Assembly: GCA_903813345.2 (NCBI GenBank)
Contig: CAIIXF020000007.1
Coordinates: 19,453,564-19,517,563 of the forward strand
Source of the DNA: Owenia fusiformis
Lineage: Eukaryota; Annelida; Polychaeta; Sabellida; Oweniidae
Direction of reading: 5' to 3'
DNA: 64,000 nucleotides
The stretch's first letter is position 1. Every line of letters begins with the position of its first letter. A model generated the notes under the pieces. The model did not search any database and was not told the origin of the DNA. It saw nothing but the letters and a program-made list of their open reading frames with translations. Both the position numbers and the translations under genes were made by a program. This document shows positions 48,201 to 63,200 of the stretch, piece by piece.

Positions 48201-51200
48201 CAAAATTCAGTCAAAGTGATGTTATATTTGAAATCTACATGTAAAAGTACATCTACAAATATGATTTCGAAAATTGTTTATCAACTTTGAAAATTAATTT
48301 TTCTTTGAAAGTGTGACTCCTCGCTCGGGTTGATTCCCCATAGACCCAATGTTACAAAATCACAAAAAGTGGAATATCTTTTCTTATATTGGACAGATAA
48401 CATTTTCTTTTATTGGACATATTTTAATTTGCATAACTATTAGATACATAAGGGTAATATGAAAATTGAACCACTAAAACAAATGTAATTTAATTTAAAG
48501 GGAACTTTCTGCTATACCCGCCATGTTATCTGACCCGAACGAGCCACCTGGTGGTGAAACTGGTAACTACCTACTCGCATCTGCGTTATTTCTTGGTCTT
48601 ACACAATGCGTACCTTAGTGCTGAATGAATATTTTGATACTCTATCTGGAGGGAGTTCTGATAGATCATCAACTCCCATAAGATCTGCAGCAGAGGGCAG
48701 TGATAATGTACTCCCAGGTGACTCAACCGGCTTTTCTAAAACAACAGAGTGATTATCTCTATTATAAAATACCACAGGGGAAGACAGTGAGAGAAGTTTA
48801 GCAGCAGCGCTGCGATTAATATATTCTGTATCACGATATATTTAAGCTCGTAACACAACTCTCAAGTGTCGACCTTATCCTACACGTATACTCGTACTGC
48901 AAATTTCTTTCAATATTATCCCAAAATTCAATTTTATTTACCTTGTTCAAGTCCAAATATACTACTCTTCATTGCTGATACAAAAAGGTTTTCATCACCA
49001 GCTGCAGTTGGCTCAGCGTCCATCCGTGCATTGCTCAATAAGGCTTGTGCCATACTGTCAGCTGCATCAGTTAACTGCTTTGCAACTGCTTTCAGCTGTG
49101 AATTAAAATGTCATAAATACTTCGTGGCGATTGGGACTATGATTTCACTTCTACATGGTCCCATTTGGATATATAGAAAACAAAAATGTCACGAGATCTT
49201 CAATTAACCGGGTCCAATATCCCAATGACTAAATGCGTGCGTGGGGGAAGACAAATGTTTGACCATATATTACATTCACAGATTGGTTTCAACAAAATAT
49301 CAATATCCTATCCTAATTAAAGTATACGCAATGTGTCTATCCTAAACTAGAGATTATTTTCATATATATACACATATATCTCTGAAAGCTTAAATAATTC
49401 ATATTGACCAAACATCCCATGCATTATATACAAGTAAGTTTCAATACTTTTTCAGTTTCTGCTTTCTTTTCTTTTTCAAGTTGGGCAAGTCTCTCAGCCT
49501 CAAGTTCTGAATCAGTTTTCAGATTATTGGGGTCGACTTCAAAAGACACGGCTTCCTCTGGATCGGCCTCAAGGGGTCCAACTGGAATAATAACCATTAT
49601 AATATTATTACTATAACACACTATCCTATGCTCAGTTTATTCTAGATGTAACAAAATAAGAAAAATACTGTATGTTTAAGAGAATAAATTATGATTTATT
49701 ATATCAATCAACAAATATCTATAAAAAATATCAGAATTTATTTTAATAATGTCAATATCATATGATGGATGGCATACCTTCAGTTTCTACTGTTACTGAC
49801 ATTGTTGCCAACGAGCTTCCCATAGATGCTGCTGCATCTAAAATATATATACATGCATTCATTCATTTTATTACCAGAGACATTTCAAGCATACTGTTGA
49901 ATGAAACTACAGTCAAATTGTTCCTACCAGTGAATTTCAGTCCCGCTATCCAAATTGTATTGTAAAGCGTGGCATAGAAGAGTCTAAGGCATAAGTTTTC
50001 AGTTTTCTATTGTTTCCCCTTGTTGTTTAGGAATTGTTCAACATGTTTGACTTACTTGTGATAGCACTAAGCTGTGCAGCTGGTGGCATGTTGTTGAGCT
50101 GTCCACTGCTCAGTAAGGTGGCTGTCATTCCAATGGCTTCTGCCTGAAAGTGTGAGAGAGCATTCATTTGGAGAATAGCAAATATTTTACTTAGACACAG
50201 TTTGGATATCCTTATGATCATTTGTGACTTTCAGTTTTCCTTCTTGTTAGAGCCCTGTTTTCAGTTTATCATCACCTGCTGAATGGTACACAACTACTAA
50301 ACAATGCTTTCAGTTTACTTTTGTGGATTTCCCGATCGGTAGTTGCAACGTCACCGCGGTAGACTGATGTTTTTGCAACAAACGATTGCATCAATACAGG
50401 AGTTTAGCCTAGCTAGATAGTTGAAAATACTCTATAAACAGCCAATAGATGTCTAGCCCATTTTCAGGAAAAGAATCTTAGGCCTAAAGCAGTTCCCCAT
50501 TGAACCAACATGTAAAACATCACATTTATACTATGATTTTAACATCATAATGCTACCATTTCTGTTTCCTCATTCATTCAGAAAATCAACAGATCTTTAG
50601 GTTAGATCTTATATATCATTGGTATAAAGTTTTTTAGCCTTTTAAAACAACATAAATAATGGAAAATAAAGATGAATATTGGCTATTTTGTTTAAAATAT
50701 TTGGCTTGATGTTGGTCAGCTTAAATCACCAAAATGACCTGGGGTCAATAAGTTTATATAGCCACCAGTAAGATACTGCTTGTTTTAAGTGCAGCTTGAA
50801 TTACAATGTTTACTATTGTCCACATACTGATACAGGATAAAAGGTTAAGTTAACTAGATATTTAGAGATCATTCAGATATTTGATGCAGGATTTGAGAGT
50901 TTACATTCAGACATAGTTTTATAACTAATCCCAAATAATTTATTCGCAGACTCAGAAACTGATCTAATGTGCCAACTTACACTTATATTTGATATCATTG
51001 AAAATGTTTCTAAAGTTTTTTCTCCACACATTTTAATTAACGAATACTACAAAATGTAATTAGGCCATAAGAAGTAGATTCTTTGTTTTGCGTCCCCTTG
51101 CTTGCACGATTTTGAGTAAATCAGAAAAAGCAAACACATCCAAATAGCATTCACAAAGTCTGGAAGTACCATCGCATTTCGTTCAATCAGAGTCAGACTA

Positions 51201-54200
51201 ATGGCGGATAATTTGATGTGCGTCAAAATGGACAGTGTTTTTGATTACTTTGGCATACATTGTGTATTTTCTTATTTTTACCCTTGAAATAGCTATATGT
51301 TTAAATATACTGTATAGAATGTATAGATACATAGAAATTGGTATGTCATGCCCTTTTATGCCCTTGAAATGTATACATTTCTCAGCAAACAAGTTTGTGT
51401 TTTTTCTTGAGTTTGTGTTTGTTTTCCTTGTATCCTTGCATGATTTGGATTTTGCGAGGACGCAAAACAAAGAATCTACTTCTTATGGCCTTATAGATGT
51501 TAGATATCTTGTTCTTCCAGAAGAAATACTAAGAAGAAAGTAGATTAAATAATTCACATGTAATGTATGGCCCTGTAGTGACCCTTGACCAATTAGTCAT
51601 TTTCCAGTTATATAACAGTTGGAAAAGATATATCTTTGATGTCTTTAAATAGATAACAATTTCATCATGACCTATGGCCCAAGAATTTTTTAAAATAAAA
51701 ATAATTTTTTCAAAGAATCAAAGAAAAGGGTGAAAAATCTAGAGAATCCCCATACCTTCTATGTTATCATTTCCTGATTTTTTATCATATGACTGCCATC
51801 TATAAATGGAATTAGCTAAGGCTAAAAGGGCTTATTGTGTAAATATACGAAGTTCTTCTCGTATAATTGTATTACCTTAGTGTCATCATCGGTGTCTCCA
51901 CTCGCCATAGAAGGTCCCATTTGAGCCTGTAGTTGCAACAAACTCTCGACCTGTGAGGCTGTCACCTCCGATGCAGCAGACACCAGACTACTCATAAATG
52001 AGACCAATTTACTCGCTCTCTGAAAATCAGCATTATTCAATAATGATCAAATTCATTCGGTATACAGCGGATGTTTTCTTTTTGTGATTAACGATATTAA
52101 TAGGATATGATTTTGAGGAATATCATTTTTATCTACCAGTTGATATTGATATCTGCAAGAGAGAGCGAAGCGAACGAGTGCATATATCAATATCACCGAG
52201 TAGATTAAAATGATATTCTTAAAAAATCACAAGATGTTCTTATTATCCTACACTTACTAGTAGTGTACTTAATGTATAATATCATTGAAAATTAAATTTC
52301 ATGTTCAATTTGGCGGTTAATCAACAAGCGGAGTATATCGTCACAATATCCTCCGCATATCGGTTTTCCAGAGTATATCATCACGATATCCTCTGCATAC
52401 TGGTTTCCCGTAATATATTGTTGCGATATCCTCCAGTTATTCATTTTGCCAATAGATATTGAATTAATTTTTAATATTACCATACATTTAGTGTCATTAT
52501 ACTAAGTGTAGGATAAATTCTCATATTTTGTTTTGCATTGGTTTATGCTAATGAGTACATATATATATAATATGTATATTCATATGTATATTTAATATGC
52601 GTTCCTCATACTTTTTATCTTTAAATGATCACTACTGATTTTTATGGTACATAAAGGAAAATAAAGTACCACAGTATAAACCAAGTGACTTACACTAGTT
52701 TTTCTCCTCTTCTTCTTCTGCTTAGTAATAGAATTTTTGTTTGAGGCTGAGACACTATGTGATTTTGAAGTGTCCACCTCCTCCTCAACCTCTTCCTCTT
52801 CATCCTTAAAATCATTATTACAAACTATACTATGCTATGCTAAGTTGTTTTTGCATGAAGAGATAAACGCCTTTACCGCTGATAGATGTAGTTGGGCTGA
52901 TCCAAACTGATGTTTTAACATCACATCGATGAATCATATGTTTCACATGATATATGGTTTCATACCTACTGCTGTAACGAATGATATATAAGAGCTTGGA
53001 TTGTGTTGCTATCTTATTCATTTGTGCTACTAAATAAAATTACAGATTATAACTTTGATACGTACACTGAAAATGCTTTGTTGTTGATGTTGTTGATCTA
53101 CAAGAGACGTTTAGTGAGGCAAGAATCTCCAAGTATGGGGCTTATATACAAAATTGTTTACTTACCATGGAGATCAACGTGCCAACTACTGATGTCACAG
53201 ATGATAATGATACAAGTGAATTAGAAGCTGATGATGAAGTCAGTGAATCCATTAGACTATCTGCAGCTCCACTCTTAGGGGTTACCTAAATGATAAAACC
53301 ATATACCCCTTCATCTTTTAAAGAACAACCAACTACACTAAGATTGGGATATTGGAATATAAGCTGATCCAGCTAAATCAATCATAGAAAATTATAAGTA
53401 AATATAAACGTTTTTTATAAATGGACCCTTGCTTTAATGTGCGTTTGTAGTAGATGAATGGGGATCGAAAGTCGAAACAGTCCTACTTTGCACCTGAGGG
53501 TATTCTAATGAAAGGTCCACGTGCAGTATGGCAAGTGATTTTAGACGGTCATATCTTTCACCATGAGTACTTCCTGGGCACAAACACAATGGTTTTTATT
53601 AAAACAATATGTTTCTTTCAAGGGAAGTCCGCATGATGATAAAAATATCAACCGAACAATTTGAAAAGTATGAATAGGGACCCCATGTCAGCATTTTTTT
53701 CAAAATGTTGAACCTATTTACTCAAAAGAGTATCTTCTTTTTCTGAGTTACATTGCTTGGAAAGATTATTGAACAAGGAGTCTAGAACTTCTACAAATGG
53801 TATTCTTTTGAAGATGTCAATTTTCAATGACCAAAATTATGCTGAAAACAATGGATAGCATTAGTTTTCCCTATGGGAAATATAATTGGATTTGTGGTTT
53901 TTAACTTTATTGCGTTTTAATACCCATCCCATTTTCAGATGTTGTTTTAAAATATAGTGTAGAAGAAACTTTTGATATATTTAAATTGAGAAAAACAAGA
54001 TCCTATTTTTTTAGAAAATAAGCCTTACATATTTTAAAAATTGCCGAGGTGGGACGCTCATTCATGAATTTTCAGAAAGTTGGATTGACATTTTACTATC
54101 ATGGGGACTTCCTTGAAAGAAAACATATTGTTTTAATAAAAACCACTGTATGCGTTTTTAGACGCACTGTGCGTTTAAATTAGAATCGACTCTTCTGTAT

Positions 54201-57200
54201 TTGATGATTAGCACTAAATCATATTTATATTCATTTTTTACCTTGACTGGGGTTACGACTGTAGCATATGAGCCGAATTCATCAGCAACCTGGATTTCAA
54301 TTTCTACATTATAGTCATCAGCTTCCTTTCCTGGTGGCAGGATTAACACTCTGTTTGCAGTTCCAATCACTTGGCCTGGGTAGAAATATGTGAAGCTTGG
54401 ATTTTTGAATTCGACTATATTGCCAGCATCATCATCGTCTTCCCAGCCAGTACACATGATTTCAAATTTTTCCAATGCCTCACCTGTAAATTTTGAATAA
54501 TCCTATCAATAAGTGTAGAGTAGTTTTTTGAACATTTGCAACAACACCACTGCAACAAAAATCATTTTTGTGCTAGTTTTCATGTGAACATCTACATTAA
54601 CATATGAAGAAATCACACATGATTATATCTCGAATCTGAATGATTATCTTCTACTTTACAAATCAGCAATTACGGACCACATAAGACAAGATAATTAAAT
54701 CATCGATTTTGAAAAGATTAATGCCAACGTGATGGGTACATAGAGGATAAAACAGACAGACTTAACACGAGAAGGATGCAAAACTTGGACGGATACCAAG
54801 GAAAGTATAGCTAATGTGCTGTCGAGACAAAGGCGCAATTAAAAGCAGTATGTATAAGGATAACAAAATTGCAAACAATATGTACAACTGGCCTACCAAT
54901 ATATTCTTTACAATCTCAAATATAATTAATATCTCCCTAAAGATATGTGATATGTTATCAATTGGTGAAATTTTTTAAAATGCAAAGTGCAAAAATGGGG
55001 AAAATGTTTCAGTTTACCAAAATGATAAAATTGAAACCGTATCTATAGACAAATGAATGATTTTAGTAAAAATCTTTAGTTTTCCTCATATTTTTAGAAA
55101 CCTTGTTTTCTACTGGACTGATATATTTTACCTTCAGGCCTGTCAGGGGCACATGTTCCACCGCTGGGTGGTCTTGTAGTTACAAATTCAATTGCAGTTT
55201 TGCTATCCATGAATCCCTCAACACTCGCACTAACCCTAATGATGTATGTACTTAACTCTTCAAGTGAATCGGGTTTGGCTTCAAAGTACACAACGCCACC
55301 TTTAGCAGATAATGGAGAGACGATTTGTAAATTATGTATATTACAGTATGTAGGGTATGGTAGGGTATCATCTTCACAATCCTCAAAAGAGAATAGAGGA
55401 TGCAATGTACATATGTATTTTAAAAATGTGCACCATTTACAGTGAAAACACCAATATCAATACCCAATACCCAACACCCAATACCCCGAAACCATCACTC
55501 TGTTACCAATTCATTAGAAAACCAATACTGTAAAATGCTAAACTCGATCCGAAACCCGATGTTCCGAAAGCGAACATTTGTGAAAAAATGATCATACCAC
55601 CAACGTCCTCAGTGAAAGAGCCAAAGTTATTGATGTCTTGCTCTTCCTCATTGCCATTCACACGTTGTGTTAGTTCCCAAGCGTACTTAATTTCACCACA
55701 CACATCTGGGAACTCATTACATTGGGTCATGACAGAGTAGATTTGTTGCGGGTTCACTTTCTTACCGCCACATCCATTACCAACTGTATCATCACACCTT
55801 GAAATTATTCAAACAAATGAAAATGGAATTGAATTGTATATTCAGTAAGATAATGTGATAATTGTTCTTTACTGCTTGATTGAATCTTTGATCATTAGTA
55901 GGATCATGCTGTTGACAGATGACAGTCAATCAAAGGACTTGTCCAATGCAAATGTACCCATATTCGTTCAGAGGGTATATTTTGCCTCATTCTTGTTTAG
56001 GGAAATTGTATGGTTTCCACCCGACAGGATGTCACAACAACCGTTACCCGGGCTTGAGATTGCCTACACTTATCTTGATTCCGTCTCATTCCATAATAAA
56101 AAATACTTACATCAAAGAAACATCTGCAGTTTTGCCTCCGATTATAGTTACTGTTTGCTGGAAAACGACGCTCCTAGTGTCCTTTGATATAACAACCGAC
56201 ATTATATAGACCCCTTCCTTCATTTGTAAAGCGGCTACTTCAAACGTATCGAAAGACAATTCAGACGTTTCCAAATGAAGTTGTCCGGGTCCCGAACCAA
56301 AGCAACCATTCACTGTCGTATCCGCAACTTCTTCATGGATTCCTTCAAAGAATACTATTTTCAGATTCAGATTCAAATTCATACTATTAATTTTCACGAG
56401 TTTCCAGATTGATTTAAACATAAAACTGCTAAACGTGAAATGACTTGTGACATATGACCCAAAGTGATACAGTATGGTGTAACCTTGGATCAAACACGGC
56501 AAAATATGAAATGTCTCATTGAAGTTAAACTTAAAGAATCTTCAGAAACCAAAATATGAAATGAAAATATGAAATTTTAAGGTAAACATAAGTTAAGCGT
56601 GAGTTGCATTTTAAATAGGTTTCTTTACTATTATTATGTTTTTATCATCATCAATTGAGTCAGTTATTATAGATACATGACTGTATATTTCTGTACTAGG
56701 ATGACATTGAGAAAATTAACGATACACCAAGTTCCATACCAGCTTTACTGGGGATGAGGATCTTGTCAGCCGAGGCTGGGTCATTAATATCTAGAGTCTC
56801 ATCAACATGTTGACAGAACCAATGAAATGTAAGTTCACTGGGCATGCCTTCTGGAACATCAGGATCGAAAGAGGCAGCTGCTGAAAACACTTGTCTTTCC
56901 ATGCTGTTTACACTACGTTCTTTCCCACCTTCAAAATAGATAGAATAAACATTGTATAGGAATATATAGAGAACGGGCGTACTTGTGAACATATAAACCA
57001 AGGTGTACATAATACACACACTACAGGCGTACTTGTCAATATACAGGGACTATAAAAAATGCAACAAGTTATCTCGTTAAATCACAAAACTAGTGATGAC
57101 TACATCAATTTCGATCAATGTACCATAAAGCCACGTCCCCCCTCTTTGCAAGGACATTCATTCATTCATTCACTGCATGTTGTCATGGTTGCGTGAGAAA

Positions 57201-60200
57201 TCTTTCCATTTGCAGAGTGGGTCAAAATTGGCTCTGGACCAACTTTCAGATATTGCAAAAATCAGTGCAAGGGCTAAGTGCCAATGGAAGTTCTACTGAC
57301 TTGAATTGTTGTGACTTTTTCTTTTGGAGCTATCTCAGGAGGATCTGTGCTCACCATTCCTCCACCAGATATTGCAAAACGTTGAGAAAGAAATGCCAAT
57401 GGGCTGCTTTTCTCTGCTTTAACCCACAGATGACTCAGAGCTGAGCCATAAATGGCACGGAGAGATGAGGGCATCTTTGTGTGCTAAGAAGTTGTGGCAA
57501 TTTGGAGGGGTGTAGGATGTATTCTTGCAAGAGTATGAGTATGAACACTTTACAGTTTATGTCACCTTCCACACCTTCTTCCAACATCCCCTATGCACTG
57601 ACTTTTGCAATGTTTAAAACTTAGTCCGAGCTGAATTTTGAAAAAAACTTTGCGAAATAATGATTATTCGACTCCCTGTGAATGAATGACATTCCATTGC
57701 AAAGAGGAGTAATTTGGCTTTTTGGTACATTGAATGAAACGGATGCAGTCATCATTGGTTTTATTTTTCTTCCAATATTGCATTGGGCCCCGTACGCTGA
57801 CTTTCGCGAAATTTATAATTTGGTCCCAAGCTAATTTTGGCTCACTTTGCAAAGGGAATGATTACTCGCCCATGACCCAATATCAACGAATGATGTACCA
57901 TTGGAAAAATGAGACACTTTGCTTAATGGTACATTGAATGAAATCAATGCTGTTATCACTGGCTTAGTGCTTTTCCGAAATAACAATCTGCTGCGTTTTT
58001 TGATACGCGTTGTATAGAAAATGTATACATAATAGCAAAGAAGTACTTTGTGAACTTATACAACAATGTATACATGAAGAACATACGTTCTTATAAATAC
58101 GAGGACACTTTGACAAAGGTGATCCTTATATTCTATAACAACGAATACATTAAACACAGGGTTACTTGTAAACACATATAACAATGCATACCTAAAGAAC
58201 GGGTATACTTGTACTTTAATACCCAAAGAACAGCCGTACTTGAAAACATATATATACATGTAACAATGTTTATTCATAAAGAGGCCTACTTGTCAACATG
58301 AGCACCAGTTGGTAATTTATGATGAGATTTCTTACCCTCTATCTCTGCTATCAAAGGACTTGATAGGATCTCTAGTAGGGTGTAGTTTGTAGAAGTTGTA
58401 TCTGGTACTCCCTGGACATTTAATGTCAGAGATATATTTGCAATACCATAAGGAAGCCATCCAGGTGCAAATTGTATTGATGAGTATGTTTGAATCACAC
58501 CTAAAAATTGGGATACTTTGAATTAAAACTGTATCTAATTCACATTCCAAGTTTAGTTGATTTTCCACTAATAATTTACATTCGTGATATGCAAATTCAC
58601 CATGTTAAAATGACAACTAAAATTCATATTTCATCTTCATTCTTGATAACATATTTAAAATGAAAATCTTACTATCATCTAATTCAACCGTTGAAATCAC
58701 TCCTTCTTCTGATGTGTATTTCACTTGCCACTCAAAGTCGTATATTGCTTCCTAAATGACATAATTGAACGTAGTGATTTATATGAAAAATATATTTTAC
58801 TTGGTCTAAGTTGTTTACAAGATCGTTTTAAGAATTGTTTATAATAAGAAAGGCATTATTTTTAATTGAATTTTGATTTTTTTGAATAACACATTAAGAG
58901 CAAAATACTTTTCACAATTCCATCGGGTAAAGTTCCTAAATTTCAACCAGGAAACATTAATACCTTCGGATGATACAGATCTCGATCTTCAGAAGTATTT
59001 AGTGATCTCCACCTTACGAGATCAAGTTAAATATTGTGAGAAGACGAATGAACAATATGTAGTGTTTTGATAGACAAAAATGAGTAAAATATATTTTTCC
59101 AAATTATGCTTTAAATTAATTTTGGTAGTATCAACGACACGATGAATAGTGAACGTAATGTAACTAGAAAAACAGCAACTCCACGGAGTAGCAAATCCCA
59201 CCGAAAAAAAACTATTTTGATAATAAGTGGCCATCTTGAAACTCAAATTAATACACAATGGAGAAAGTGTTTTGTTGTGCCACAATTGATACAGATATCA
59301 AAATGGGATACTTCCAAAACAGTGCTAAAAATATCAACTCAGGAGACACTGCTGACTTACATCACGAGTTTCACTTGGTGGACAGTCCAAAGTAACATCA
59401 AATTCTTTATTGTTTCCAATCTCAAGGAATACAGCTTTCTTATGCTCCACAGTTTCCAGATATCCTTGATTTGTCTGAAATGCAGATTTAGTATTCAAAA
59501 TAAAAAACGTAGGATTAATATATATAATCAATCATATGTCAAATGATGTGTGGAATTTCTTTCTTGATATCATATTTACCTTAATTTTTGGAGAGTTACA
59601 AGGTATATCAGTAACTTGAATAGTCCGCACATCTTCTGCGCACATGGCCGTTGAACAGACTTTAACTGTTAAATTGACAGTTTCCTCTACGTCAAATGTG
59701 TGCAATATTGTTACTGGTGATGCTTCGAGGAGACCCTCAAAACTTTTCCATTGAAGTTCCCCCTTTTCAGTACAGAACTCTTCCGATGGGCCAAATAGAT
59801 AGGATGCTAGATTTCCGAGCTGTACATTCATACATACAGTATCTAGGTTATCAGTTGGAGCAAAATCTATGATAATATTAGCCTCCTTGCCAACTATGAT
59901 ATTGTCTTCTCCCAAATCTACTGCATTGATGATCATATTCGCAGCTGCTTGGAATGATATTGACTCAATGCTTGAGCTGACCGCGTTGCTTGCATTTACA
60001 GCTAGTACATAATCAGCAGGTGCATTAAACGTATGAACTATAGCTTCTCCTTCACCAAGATATGCACCATTTAATGTCCATGTCATTGATACAGCGGTAC
60101 CTGTTTCATATCAAAAGTACATTATATCAACACATAAACATTTAAATATTACATCTTCGACCAATAGTATACACCCACAGTTTAGATTGACGATGTGACA

Positions 60201-63200
60201 ACACATTTTTATACTTGTTAATCAATAATCAAACTTGGTTTATTGAATTTAAAATGATGTATACCTAATTCAATCGAAGCTGAAAACCCAATGGGAACAT
60301 CTAAAGGAAATACCAGCTCGACGTCTTCCCCGCCATCATTCTCCATCCCATCAACTAATGGGGGTCCAATACCTAGTCCTGTTACTACTATATAAGCTTC
60401 ATAGCTTGCAGAGAAGACTTCTGAACTTACAAGGTTAGACACTTCCACCTCTACGGTATATATACCTGAAATGAAATGCCAATATTCAATTAGATTTTGA
60501 TACAATAACACATTTTGAAAAAACTACCATCATATCCATATTTATCGTATGATCTGTAAAATGAAGCCTTCTGAATGGTCAGTTCTTGTGCTGTACCAAT
60601 CTGTATTGCTACTGAGATTGTCCCCATAGATCATCTCCGTCGCAATACAGAAAATATTGGTACGGAGAGGATATTCTCAGTAGCAATACAGAGGATCACG
60701 CGATAAAAACGTTATAGAATGATTTGACGTGCAATACAGGATATATTCTGCTCGAGAAATTCCATATTGAAACGAGACGAAGTCGAGGGCCAATACAGAA
60801 TATCGAGAGCAGAATATTTCGTGTATTGCACTTCAAATCATTCTTTAACGTTTTTATCGTGTGATCCTCTGTATAGCACTTCAAATCATTCAATAACTTA
60901 TAGAATCAAGATTCTATTATTTATATTCTATTATTTTATCATTTATATTTATATAGGCAAATGCTCTATTCTCTGTTGTTGCTGATCTTATGACTGAGTT
61001 GTTTAGATGCTATGCAAGTTATTTTGAGTTGACTTTATGTGCATCAACAAATTCCCCCTCCCCCTTGTGGAATTTGAACTGCACAGTCACTTTATTGCTA
61101 TTGATCGAAAAAAATTCTACTTTTGGACTTGGACAAAGAAGCATAAAATAACCAAGGACATTTTTTGTTGTTTACCTGGTTGCCTTATTTCTTGTTGAAA
61201 TGATATATAGTCCTCCACTTGAGCTACTTTTACTTGGGTTACATTGTAGGTAAGAAGTTCAATCTGAAAATGAACAAACTATTAAGCACAAAGAAGCAGT
61301 GCTGTCAAGATTTGTTTTGACTTCATTTTTGGCGGATAACTATCCTTCTATCTAAACAGTTTATACCATTATCTGTGATCCATTTGATTTTTCCAAATGT
61401 CCTGAGTAAGGTATTGTACAGAATGTTAGTATAAAGAATCGACATGAACTCTGTTCGAAATATCGTTATGTAATCTAAGACTGAATATGTCACTCGTACA
61501 ACTATATCAAGAATATCTTGATTGACCTTCAATCAAATGGCAATGAACTATGCACGCGATTCAGAGAATCATAATCTCAAAAACATTACTCAATTCAAGT
61601 AAGTATTAACATTATTGTATTTCGAATAACATAGGAAAATATTGATGAAATACTCACCTTGGTTGCTGTTGGGATTTCAGTCAAAGTAATGTCTCTTCTT
61701 ACGTTAACAATGACCTCACCAATGAGGTTCTCCTCGGTTTCTCCTATTATGCCTACAGATTCGATAGTGTCAATACTAAAGCCCTTTACTCTGTGTTGGG
61801 CTATGATAGATTGACTTGTCATTATCAACTCTTCTGTGACATCATTTGAAAAGGTAGCAGTGATGACATATGTTCCAGGTTCAGTATATGTGTGTGGAAT
61901 GGGAGGTATACTTCGCATTGGATCTTCATATTCTAGTGTCAGTTCTGTAGAGTCACCGAAGTCTACAATTGCGCTAAATGAGGATCCGGACAAGAGGCTG
62001 ATATCAATCATTGTTTCGATATGTGTTTCAACAATATCTGTAACCTTGATAGCATCACCAATAATGTGTTCCTGTAGTATGAACATTGTGCTGTTTGATT
62101 TCTCACTAACAAGGTTTCGGCAGGTGACATGAACCTAGAAGAATGACGTAGAAGATTGATTGCAGAAAAGTAAATATATAGATCAACCCATTCAATACAT
62201 CATCTTCCCTGATTTATTAAAAAAAAGTACAGGTATAAGCATTGACCATGGTGCCACCTATTATCAACTAAAACTCATAACTAAATGTATGATCATGAAT
62301 GAATTAAAATTGAACAAGATCGTAAAATAACTGGGGAAAAATACGTACGTGGACCTCTCCAAGGGACTCAGTAGTATAAGTATGCTTTACACTATATGGC
62401 CACATTGAAATGTGATCACTGATAAGTGTAGTTGTATCACCAAAATCCCAGTCACATGTGACAGCATTTGGAATGTTTTCAATATCCACGGGACGTTGAA
62501 GACTAAATATTGTGTCGATTGAAGGAAGAGCCTTGGATTCAGACTCATGCGTGGACAATATTTGTCCATCTATTCCCCAAAACTCAAGATGGTCAAATAT
62601 AATCTAGAATAAATTCTTAATTTTATTTACACATCCTATACAGCATTTTAAAACACAGGGTAAATAGTATGTAATATATATTTATGCACACAGACCGTAC
62701 TGTTATAACTCTGACCATAGATTCTAATTCTAAGGAACCAAATAACAACTTATTTGATAAAAAAGTACATGTGCACTAATACGATGATGATACTGACCTT
62801 GATTATTCTATTTTGTACGATAATTGGTGATGATAAACTTTGTTCTAAGGTATTTATTGCATTAGTTACAGTACAGACGATCTGGTACGACTCAGAGGGG
62901 GTTAGGTAGACATGGGCAAAAGTATGGTTATCTTCATTCGCCAATCCATGGACCTCCTGTAATTCAAAATTCATTGGTTCAAAAACAACATTTTGACATG
63001 TTTTGTTTGAAGTGTGATCTTTAATGAGAATATATTTTGTATTAAAATGCGATAGATTATACTCGGGGATATTAAGGATCCGTTTTTTATTATAACAAAT
63101 TATTTTTATAGATACTTTCTTTTTCGTTTTGTGTTTTAGAATATATTATCATATATTAGCACATCCTTATGCTGTCATGTACCATCTAAAACATTATTGA

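Larger units (their letters stand above)
44115..53285 (-). other. Polycystin exons 17-31: GAIN-like region, GPS-like motif, first membrane helix
   Basis: Exons 17-24 are rich in short helices with Ser/Ala/Met and include an acidic-basic linker (DEEEEVEEEVD... KQKKKRRK, exon 18), as in the helical half of GAIN domains. Exons 25-31 give beta-rich sequence ending in CRAWNSKEEAWDSSNC and TICKCKKANRD, the Cys/Trp pattern of a GPS. The HL|T/S cleavage tripeptide is missing. Exon 31 continues into a hydrophobic helix (FATLIVMIVIYVLILIW) followed by ARREDKK, the first membrane segment. Confidence 0.8.

Noticed and set aside
51198-51543. Overlapping open frames of 90 and 102 codons on opposite strands
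   Set aside because: They lie in the PIF/Harbinger-like MITE; the sequence is AT-rich and the inverted ends are read on both strands.
55371-55381. Alternative acceptor at 55381 for polycystin exon 15
   Set aside because: With the strong donor at 55597 it would give an immediate in-frame stop; starting at 55371 keeps the frame.
59142-59546. 134-codon plus-strand frame
   Set aside because: It overlaps polycystin exon 9 on the other strand and has no family resemblance.
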